Shown here one piece after another: positions 1-4,895 of a DNA stretch of 8,048 bases. The notes under the pieces were generated by a model. It saw only the letters and a list, made by a program, of their open reading frames with translations. It did no database searches and was not told the DNA's origin. How positions within the stretch are numbered: position 1 is the first letter of the stretch; each line of letters opens with the position of its first letter. This stretch comes from Coriobacteriia bacterium (GTDB lineage: Bacteria; Actinomycetota; Coriobacteriia; Anaerosomatales; PALSA-660). Made by a program: the position numbers and the translations under genes. The stretch is from the NCBI GenBank assembly GCA_003133285.1, contig PKWR01000085.1, positions 1 to 8,048 on the forward strand. Reading direction: 5' to 3'.

Positions 1-533
1 TCATCCTCACCGAGGGCTTCCCCACGTACGGCGGGCTGTCGGGACGCGACCTCGAGGCGATCGCCATCGGGATCCAGGAGGGCGTCGACGAGGACTACCT
101 GCACTACCGCATCACCTCGACCCGGTACGTCGGGCAGCACCTGCGCGACGCCGGCGTGCCGCTGCTGTGGCCGACCGGCGGCCACGCGATCTACCTCGAC
201 GCCGAGCGCTTCGCGCCGCACCTCGAGCCCACGCAGCTCCCGGGCGTCTCGGTCGCCATCGCGCTCTACCTGCTCGGAGGCGTACGCGCCTGCGAGATCG
301 GCACGCTCATGTTCGGCCATCACGACCCGGAGACCGGACAGGAGACCGCCGGCCCGCGCGAACTCGTGCGGCTCGCAATCCCGCGTCGCGTGTACACCCA
401 GAGCCACATGGACTACGTCATCGAGGTCGTGGTGAAGGCGTTCGAGGAGCGCGAGAGCCTGCCGGCGTACCGCATCGTCGAGCAGGCCGCATTCCTGCGG
501 CACTTCTCGGCCAAGCTGGAGCCGATACGGTAG
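1..533 (+). CDS. tnaA: Tryptophanase (tryptophan indole-lyase), C-terminal part; 5' end outside window
   Basis: PLP-dependent lyase that cleaves L-tryptophan to indole, pyruvate and ammonia in the cytoplasm. The reading frame is open from the left edge (first full codon at 3) to TAG at 531-533 and gives 176 residues, about the last 38% of a roughly 465-residue family member. Landmarks are EGFPTYGGLSGRD at the start, TGGHAIYLDA in the middle, and IPRRVYTQSHMD, whose Arg binds the substrate carboxylate in this family. Two positions separate tryptophanase from the close relative tyrosine phenol-lyase. The family's LRHF motif keeps His (LRHFSAKL near the C-terminus), where tyrosine phenol-lyase has Phe. 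The CEIGT segment has Ile where tyrosine phenol-lyase has the phenol-binding Arg (MERG). Both favour tryptophanase. The PLP lysine lies upstream of the window and cannot be checked. A strong hairpin follows the stop. Confidence 0.9.
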   Translation, partial: ILTEGFPTYGGLSGRDLEAIAIGIQEGVDEDYLHYRITSTRYVGQHLRDAGVPLLWPTGGHAIYLDAERFAPHLEPTQLPGVSVAIALYLLGGVRACEIGTLMFGHHDPETGQETAGPRELVRLAIPRRVYTQSHMDYVIEVVVKAFEERESLPAYRIVEQAAFLRHFSAKLEPIR

Positions 534-554
534 GCGTTGCATCGACGAACCACG

Positions 555-585
555 AGGGCCCGTCTCGTCGCGAGACGGGCCCTTT
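555..585. terminator. Strong hairpin between convergent tnaA and nifU ends, probable terminator
   Basis: A perfect 12-bp GC-rich stem (556-567 with 571-582) has a TCG loop and is extended by an A-T pair (555/583). It is followed by TTT on the + strand. It lies 22 nt after the tnaA stop and 25 nt beyond the nifU stop, so it can serve both converging transcripts. The T tract is short, so intrinsic termination is likely rather than certain. The left flank has no A run, which makes termination in the - direction weaker. Confidence 0.75.
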
Positions 586-609
586 CACGGTGCTTCCGGG
601 AATGCTCCC

Positions 610-1413
610 CTATGGCTCCAGCATGACCACCGCGTCGACGAAGAGCTCGTAGTCGTTGTCCTCGTCGAGGTCGTGGATCAGGACCTTCTCGACTTCGCCC
701 TCTCCGCGGACCGCGGCCAAACGGGACTGGAAGAGCACCTTCACGTCGGACCGCTTCACCTGAGTGGCGAGCTCCTCGGGCAGGCCCAGCGCATCCAGCT
801 CGGTGAGGAAGATGACCCGGGGAGTCACCTCGGTCAGCGCGAGCGCGAGCCGCGCCGACGCGACGCCCTTGTCGACGATGAGGACGCGCTTGTCGGCGAG
901 CTGCGTGACGTCGGGGACCGCCGCGTACACGCCCCGGCCCGCGTAGTCCGCGATGCCCTCGACGACCGTCGCCACGGACACCCCGCACCCGGTGCCGGCG
1001 CCGGCGATCTCCTCGGTCGACATCGGCTCGAGCTTCTTGCCCGAACGGTAGTTCTTGATCGCGTCGTGCAGCGCGTCGGCCGCCAGGTTCGAGCAGTGCA
1101 TCTTGATCGGAGGAAGCCCGTCGAGCGCATCGGCGACGTCCCGTCTGGTGACCGTAAGGGCCTCGTCCAGGGTCATGCCCTTCACCAGCTCCGTCGTCAT
1201 GCTCGAAGTGGCCACGGCCGAGCCGCACCCGAAGGTCTGGAACGCGATGTCCTCGATGCGGTCGTCGCGCACGCGGATGAACATCTCCATGATGTCGCCG
1301 CACACGGGGTTGCCGACACGGCCGACGGCCACGTCGTCGCCCTCGAGCGTGCCGACGTTTCGGGGATTGCGAAAGTGATCGAGCGTCTTCTCGGAGTACT
1401 GCGTGGACTTCAT
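610..1413 (-). CDS. nifU: NifU/IscU-type Fe-S scaffold fused to a degenerate thioredoxin-reductase-like domain
   Basis: Scaffold on which Fe-S clusters are built before transfer to apoproteins. Residues 1-125 are a complete IscU domain. The three ligand cysteines are C38 (NPVCGD, with D40 beside it), C63 (FGCGSA) and C107 (KMHCSN). An LPPIK motif (100-104) matches the LPPVK chaperone-recognition site of IscU. Residues about 133-156 (AGAGTGCGVSV) resemble the end of a BFD-type [2Fe-2S] domain, but the second cysteine of its CxxC is Ser. Residues about 160-267 resemble the NADPH/disulfide domain of thioredoxin reductase: GVYAAVPD stands where GVSYCAVCD is usual, then KRVLIVDKGVASA where a GxGxxA loop is expected. 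Redox and nucleotide functions are therefore doubtful. The domain stops at VDAVVMLEP and no FAD domain follows. The ATG at 1413 is preceded by AGGAG and lies 9 nt after the nifS stop. The scaffold assignment is firm; the C-terminal assignment is pattern-based. Confidence 0.9.
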   Translation of the reverse strand: MKSTQYSEKTLDHFRNPRNVGTLEGDDVAVGRVGNPVCGDIMEMFIRVRDDRIEDIAFQTFGCGSAVATSSMTTELVKGMTLDEALTVTRRDVADALDGLPPIKMHCSNLAADALHDAIKNYRSGKKLEPMSTEEIAGAGTGCGVSVATVVEGIADYAGRGVYAAVPDVTQLADKRVLIVDKGVASARLALALTEVTPRVIFLTELDALGLPEELATQVKRSDVKVLFQSRLAAVRGEGEVEKVLIHDLDEDNDYELFVDAVVMLEP

Positions 1414-1422
1414 GGGACTCTC

Positions 1423-2589
1423 CTAGTGCGTCTCGTAGAGCGGCGACATGCGTCGCAGTCTCGCGACGATGTCGGGCAGGACTTCCATCACGCGGTCGAC
1501 ATCGGCGTCCTGGCTGAAGCGTCCGAAGGTGAACTCGAGCGACCCGTGGGCCTCCTGGTGCAGCAGCCCGCAGGAGATGAGCGTGTGGGACGGCTCGAGG
1601 GTCTTCGACGAGCATGCCGAGCCGGTGGAGACGGCGATCCCCTTGTCCTTCATCGACAGCAGGAGCGACTCGCCCTCAATGCCCTCGAACCGGAAGTGGG
1701 CGTTGTTGGGAAGGCGCTCGGTGGGGTGCCCGTTGAGATGGGAATCCGGGATCGTCGAGAGCACGGCGGCGATGAGCCGGTCGCGCATCGCCGCGAGTCG
1801 CGCGGACTCCCGCGGGAGCTCCTCGGCGCTGATACGGGCGGCGGCGGCCATGCCGACGATCGCCGGCATGTTCTCCGTGCCCGACCGCAGGCCGTTCTCC
1901 TGGCCCCCGCCGATCGTGACCGCGGCCAGGCGCACGCCCTTGCGTACGTACAGGGCGCCAAGACCCGGCGGCCCGTAGATGTCGTTGCTCGACAAGGACA
2001 GCAGGTCGACCGGCACCGCGGACATGTCCATGGGCAGCAGACCCTCCGCCGCCACCGCGTCCACGTGCAGCGCCACGCCGGTGCCGCGCAGCATCTCGGC
2101 TATCCGGGAGATGGGTTGGACGGTGCCGATCTCGTTGCTCGCCCATCCGACCGATACGAGGACCGTGTCATCGGTGATCCGGGAGCGGAGCTTGTCGGGA
2201 TCGATGCGCCCGAACTGGTCCGGAGGGACCTTGGTGACGCGGAAGCCCGACTTCTCGAGGAACTTGCCGATGTTGTGCAGCGAGATGTGCTCGACCTCGG
2301 AGATGATCACGTGGGCGCCTTCGCGCTTGGCCCGGTTGGCGTACCCGATGAGGGCCAGGTTGTTCGACTCCGTCGCGCCCGACGTGAAGATGACCTCGTC
2401 GGGCTGCGCGCCGATGAACGCGGCGACGCCCGCGCGGCCCTCGTCCAATACGGCGGTCGCCCGGTCTCCGACCGTGTGCAGCGAGGCGGGGTTGCCGAAG
2501 CGCTCCGTGAAGTACGGCAGCATCGCCTCGACGACCCGCGGGTCGACGGGCTTCGCGGACTGGTAGTCCAAATAGACTTCGCGATCCAT
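1423..2589 (-). CDS. nifS: NifS/IscS-like cysteine desulfurase homologue with PLP lysine replaced by Asp
   Basis: 388-residue class V aminotransferase-fold protein of normal NifS/IscS length. Normal members use PLP to take sulfur from cysteine onto an active-site Cys and hand it to IscU/NifU. Conserved parts seen are YLDYQSAKPVD (7-17), FTSGATESNNLA (68-79), H101 in EVEHIS, HVDA (D177), NGLRSGTEN (232-240) and the mobile-loop TGSACSS with C326. The lysine that forms the Schiff base, normally in SAHKIYGPKG, is D203 here (SSNDIYGPP), and its His neighbour is N202. The usual Gln after HVDAV is A180. From family knowledge, Archaeoglobus fulgidus IscS has the same Lys-to-Asp change and was reported to lack desulfurase activity. 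Similar signatures (SAKPVD start, SPLY end) suggest the same subfamily. I chose ATG 2589 (MDREVYL) because it follows a GGGAG site and sits 11 nt after dsrE; the longer frame to 2697 runs through dsrE. Confidence 0.92.
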   Translation of the reverse strand: MDREVYLDYQSAKPVDPRVVEAMLPYFTERFGNPASLHTVGDRATAVLDEGRAGVAAFIGAQPDEVIFTSGATESNNLALIGYANRAKREGAHVIISEVEHISLHNIGKFLEKSGFRVTKVPPDQFGRIDPDKLRSRITDDTVLVSVGWASNEIGTVQPISRIAEMLRGTGVALHVDAVAAEGLLPMDMSAVPVDLLSLSSNDIYGPPGLGALYVRKGVRLAAVTIGGGQENGLRSGTENMPAIVGMAAAARISAEELPRESARLAAMRDRLIAAVLSTIPDSHLNGHPTERLPNNAHFRFEGIEGESLLLSMKDKGIAVSTGSACSSKTLEPSHTLISCGLLHQEAHGSLEFTFGRFSQDADVDRVMEVLPDIVARLRRMSPLYETH

Positions 2590-2600
2590 CGGGTCTCCCA

Positions 2601-2963
2601 CTAGAACCACATCGTCGCGCCCGCATCGAGCGCGAGGTCGTTGAGCGTCGCGGCTCCCACGATCTTTACTCCATCGATGAGCTCGACGGTGTCCCATCCG
2701 AGCATCTGCTTCGAGGCCTCGCAGACAAGGATCGGGATCCCCATCGCCATGGTCTTGTCGAGCATCTCGCGCACGGTCGGGAACGAGCCGAGCTTGATCT
2801 TCTCGGCTTCGCCCGGCAGCAGCGTGAACAGACCCATCCCGAGGTAGTAGACCGTCGGATTGAGGTCCATGGCCTTGGCGGCCTGTGCGAGCACCAGCGG
2901 CGAGTACTGCCGTTCGCGCTCGTTGCTCGTCTGAACGTAGAGGATTGCAAGCTCGTCTTTCAC
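2601..2963 (-). CDS. DsrE-family sulfur carrier/sulfurtransferase
   Basis: 120-residue protein of the DsrE/TusD fold, small cytoplasmic proteins that carry sulfur as a persulfide on one cysteine. The pattern fits: a first beta strand ELAILYVQTS, a YYLGMGLFTLLPG segment (39-51), and IPILVCEASKQMLGW with its only cysteine, C81, in the usual place for the DsrE persulfide Cys. The start is GTG at 2963, behind a perfect AGGAGG at 7 nt that overlaps the tusA stop codon. This shows tight coupling within the tusA-dsrE-nifS-nifU operon, with an 11 nt gap on each side. In other bacteria DsrE proteins exchange sulfur with TusA, so the likely role is relay of sulfur from TusA toward the NifS/NifU pair. 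The partner assignment is inferred from the neighbourhood. Confidence 0.85.
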   Translation of the reverse strand: MKDELAILYVQTSNERERQYSPLVLAQAAKAMDLNPTVYYLGMGLFTLLPGEAEKIKLGSFPTVREMLDKTMAMGIPILVCEASKQMLGWDTVELIDGVKIVGAATLNDLALDAGATMWF

Positions 2964-2974
2964 GTCAGCGCCTC

Positions 2975-3217
2975 CTAGCGTCCTTTGCGGATCAGGAACC
3001 GTTTCTGGTTCCCCTGGTCCTCGATCGATACGACTTCGTGGCCCGCCCGCTTGGCGAACCGGACAAGGTCCTCTTCAGCTGCCGGGTCGTCGGCGAGCAC
3101 TTCCAGGACGTCTCCCACTTCAAGATCGTCCATGGCCGCCCGCGCCTGGAACAACGGCTCCGGGCAGTACAGGCCCACGCAGTCCAGGGACTCGGCGTAC
3201 GGTCGTTCCTCGGTCAC
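2975..3217 (-). CDS. tusA: TusA/SirA-family sulfur carrier protein
   Basis: 80-residue protein with the TusA hallmark LDCVGLYCPEPLFQARAAM. The CPxP cysteine (C18) carries persulfide sulfur, and C13 is an additional cysteine just before it. The rest follows the family pattern: a beta strand VGDVLEVLADD, a helix AAEEDLVRFAKRAGHEV, and a final strand KRFLIRK. TusA proteins deliver sulfur to tRNA thiolation, molybdenum cofactor or Fe-S pathways depending on the partner. It is the first gene of the operon with dsrE, nifS and nifU. I chose the GTG start at 3217 (MTEERPYAES) because GAGG lies 6 nt upstream. An in-frame ATG at 3238 would add seven residues and has a poorer AGGTGG site 10 nt upstream, so it remains possible. 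Confidence 0.88.
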   Translation of the reverse strand: MTEERPYAESLDCVGLYCPEPLFQARAAMDDLEVGDVLEVLADDPAAEEDLVRFAKRAGHEVVSIEDQGNQKRFLIRKGR

Positions 3218-3248
3218 GTGACACCTCGCTTCGCGCATCGTTGTTCGC

Positions 3249-3260
3249 CCACCTGAGTAT
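3249..3260 (-). promoter_or_regulatory. Possible -10 element for the tusA operon
   Basis: Read on the - strand, GATACT lies about 40 nt before the GTG start of tusA and resembles TATAAT at five of six positions. No convincing -35 box is seen at 16-18 nt. If it is used, transcription would begin just before the ATG at 3238, which supports the downstream GTG as the true start. This is a weak call based on motif and position only. Confidence 0.25.
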
Positions 3261-3325
3261 CCCCATGCCCGAGAGCGGCGAACCGCACCGCGGAGACGGG
3301 TGGGGAGGCGGGCGGCGGGCGGAGA

Positions 3326-3808
3326 TCAGGGTCGCAGCGCGGCCATCAGGAAGGCCTTCGCCGCCGCGTACGCGCCGGGACATTCGCTTTCGCGCGGGCC
3401 CGCGACGTTCAAGACGATCGGCCGGCCGCCCGAGAAGGCGAGGAAGCCGGCGAGCCCTCGGGACCGTGGATCGTCGAACACCGACATCTCAAGGCACGGC
3501 TTCCCGGACCGCTCAGCCACGCTCGCCGTGAGGAGGGTGCCCGGCGAGAGACCGGCGGTCTCCCCACAGGCCAGGACGAGCGTGGCGTCGCTGTCCCTGA
3601 CGTTCCACTCGGTGCGCTGATCGGGATCGCTCGAGGGCGTCTCCGTCAGGAACGGATAGTCGTCAAGCAGTCCCGGGGGAACCGGGTAGTCCTCGGCCCA
3701 TCCTCCGGCCGGGCACCAACCCTCGTAGCGCAGACCCAGTGCGATGGCGCAGTCGAGCGCGGCCCGGTCCACGCCGCTCTGACCTCCGGATCGGATGCTC
3801 GAGATCAT
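3326..3808 (-). CDS. Circularly permuted YpsA (SLOG) family, putative molybdenum-carrier-like protein
   Basis: 160-residue Rossmann-like protein of the family annotated as putative molybdenum carrier or cpYpsA, part of the SLOG nucleotide-binding superfamily. Motifs seen in order are SGGQSGVDRAALD (7-19), GWCPAGGWAED (30-40), ETPSSDPDQRTEWNVRDSDATLVL (56-79), GKPCLE (102-107) and NVAGPRESECPGAYAAAKAF (134-153). These cover essentially the whole family. Members are thought to bind a nucleotide-derived ligand. The molybdenum name comes from distant similarity to a cofactor carrier and the real function is unknown. ATG 3808 begins just before the conserved first strand. Its GAGGAG site lies about 12 nt away, a little far. 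The preceding gene, on the same strand, ends 28 nt upstream, so the two are probably cotranscribed. Confidence 0.82.
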   Translation of the reverse strand: MISSIRSGGQSGVDRAALDCAIALGLRYEGWCPAGGWAEDYPVPPGLLDDYPFLTETPSSDPDQRTEWNVRDSDATLVLACGETAGLSPGTLLTASVAERSGKPCLEMSVFDDPRSRGLAGFLAFSGGRPIVLNVAGPRESECPGAYAAAKAFLMAALRP

Positions 3809-3836
3809 CGGAGAGTGCAGCTCCTCGTCGACCCGA

Positions 3837-4127
3837 CTACGCGCCCGACCTCACGAGCGGGCCGAGCCCGATGAAGACGTGCAGCGCCCGGTCGCCCTCG
3901 ATCGTCGGGGGGCCGAGAATGGCCACCGGACCGGAGCGGCCGTCCGTCGTCTCGATACGCATCTGCTCACCGGGCTCGATCGTCATGCCGAGCGGGAGCG
4001 CTGCGTGGGCGTGCCACCCCGGAGAGTCGGGGGAACCTCCGGGGGCGTCCGCGAAGTCCAGCAGAACGGAGATGCCCGACACGATGACCGTCTCGCCGTC
4101 GAACAGTGTGGCTTCGACCTCTTCCAT
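3837..4127 (-). CDS. Uncharacterised small beta-rich protein
   Basis: I do not recognise this 96-residue protein. It has no cysteine, no signal peptide and no membrane segment. The sequence alternates short strand-like stretches (ETVIVSGISVLLDF, AVLIGPP-type VAILGPP, RALHVFIGLGPLV) with Gly/Pro turns, and a central loop rich in Pro, Gly and His (residues about 29-42). This would suit a small beta barrel or sandwich. The ATG at 4127 is preceded by AAGGGA at 8 nt, which supports real translation. It is the first gene of a likely pair with the cpYpsA-type gene 28 nt downstream and is divergent from the gene at 4323. Codon composition resembles its neighbours. No function can be assigned. Confidence 0.62.
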   Translation of the reverse strand: MEEVEATLFDGETVIVSGISVLLDFADAPGGSPDSPGWHAHAALPLGMTIEPGEQMRIETTDGRSGPVAILGPPTIEGDRALHVFIGLGPLVRSGA

Positions 4128-4233
4128 GAGCGGGATCCCTTCACGTTGCCCGTTGCTGAGTACGTACCCGGGAGAAGGGCGCCGGAGTCCGGACCTCGGG
4201 GGGCCGCGCGCGTGAGGCGCTTCGACACGCGGG

Positions 4234-4259
4234 GTTAGTCCGTCGGAACGCGCGGGTAG
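4234..4259 (+). promoter_or_regulatory. Possible SigB-like promoter upstream of the 181-aa protein gene
   Basis: GTTAGT at 4234-4239 and GGGTAG at 4254-4259 are separated by 14 nt. This resembles the alternative-sigma (SigB/SigF type) pattern GTTT-N14-GGGTAT known in high-GC actinobacteria and Bacillus. It lies 63 nt before the start at 4323, in the 195-nt gap between divergent genes. The match is imperfect and could be chance in GC-rich DNA. Confidence 0.25.
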
Positions 4260-4276
4260 GGTGGAAGCAGATGTTC

Positions 4277-4297
4277 ACGCCGCCCCAGGGACGGCGT
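4277..4297 (+). other. Leader hairpin before the ribosome site at 4310
   Basis: ACGCCG (4277-4282) and CGGCGT (4292-4297) form a perfect 6-bp stem with a 9-nt loop, ending 12 nt before the AAAGGAGGG ribosome site of the gene at 4323. It would lie in the 5' leader if the promoter proposed above is used. It could affect mRNA stability or translation, but it is short and may be incidental. Confidence 0.3.
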
Positions 4298-4322
4298 TCG
4301 TGGCGAGCAAAGGAGGGACCTC

Positions 4323-4868
4323 ATGGGTCTGCGAGAAGCCCTGTTCGGCCGGAGGACGGCTCCGGCACCATCCCCGGCGCCGCCCGCGGCGCCGTCTCCC
4401 GCGGGCGGCCCCCCGGCGGAGCCAGCAGGCCCGGGCGAGACGCACTTCTTCATCTGCAGCCCCAACGAGAGCCTGATCGCCGCCCACGATGAGGTGCTGA
4501 AGGCGGGCCTCCCCGCCTACGGGGGGACCGCGGAGCGCTACAGCTGCTGCGGGAGCGACCTGGAGGAGCGCGAGCACCAGGCGAAGGCGGCGGACATGCC
4601 GTTCTCCGGCGTGAGCCGAATGGGCTCGAGTGAGAAGTCTCCCGGGAAGATGGCGGACGTCCTCAGCAGCATCCGGGTCGGCTCCATCGGGGACACGCAC
4701 GTCGAGCACGTGAAGGTGAAGGATTCCGGAGCCCCTTGGGTGCGGACCGTCTACGAAACGCTCCTGAAGGAGGGCATGTCGCAGGGCATCCTCCCCTACT
4801 ACATGCACGAGACGAAGGACGACGGAGAAGCGCGCTACCTGCTCGATTCCCTGCGACGGGTCATGTGA
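4323..4868 (+). CDS. Uncharacterised protein with Pro/Ala-rich linker and His/Cys-containing domain
   Basis: I do not recognise this 181-residue protein. A short basic, amphipathic start (MGLREALFGRR) leads into a Pro/Ala/Gly-rich linker (about residues 12-38), then a domain of about 140 residues beginning ETHFFICSPNESLIAAHDEV. Cysteines are C45 and the pair C75-C76 (YSCCGS), and histidines include H55, H85, H126, H129 and H162. They could bind a metal, but no known spacing motif is seen. There is no membrane helix or signal peptide, so it is probably cytoplasmic, with the N-terminus as a tether or docking tail. The ATG is preceded by AAAGGAGGG at good spacing, one of the best ribosome sites in the window. 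It stands alone, divergent from the gene at 4127 and convergent with the SDR gene, whose stop is 24 nt away. Confidence 0.7.
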   Translation: MGLREALFGRRTAPAPSPAPPAAPSPAGGPPAEPAGPGETHFFICSPNESLIAAHDEVLKAGLPAYGGTAERYSCCGSDLEEREHQAKAADMPFSGVSRMGSSEKSPGKMADVLSSIRVGSIGDTHVEHVKVKDSGAPWVRTVYETLLKEGMSQGILPYYMHETKDDGEARYLLDSLRRVM

Positions 4869-4895
4869 GGCCCGTCGGAGCCGCGATCGGCCTCA
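4866..4895. terminator. Inverted repeat joining two convergent stop codons
   Basis: TGAGGCC (4866-4872) and GGCCTCA (4889-4895) are perfect inverted copies separated by 16 nt. Each arm contains the stop codon of one converging gene. It could form a weak bidirectional stem, but no T tract follows on either side, so termination activity is uncertain. Confidence 0.35.

Noticed and set aside
413..1615. 400-codon open frame on the - strand
   Set aside because: It is in another frame across nifU, the end of nifS and the tnaA end. The translation is Arg/Gly/Ala-rich with no recognisable domain.
673..2604. 643-codon open frame on the + strand
   Set aside because: It lies antisense to nifU and nifS, which have strong family motifs and ribosome sites. 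Its translation is Arg/Asp/Val/Gly-rich low-quality sequence typical of a GC-rich shadow frame.
2590..2697. 36-codon N-terminal extension of the nifS frame
   Set aside because: It overlaps dsrE in another frame, has no family similarity, and the ribosome site supports ATG 2589.
3275..3286. GCGG-CGAA-CCGC mini-hairpin between the cpYpsA gene and tusA
   Set aside because: Four base pairs without a T tract are too little to call a terminator or regulatory element.
4275..4808. 177-codon open frame on the - strand
   Set aside because: It is antisense to the 181-aa gene, which has an excellent ribosome site. It has no recognisable motif.
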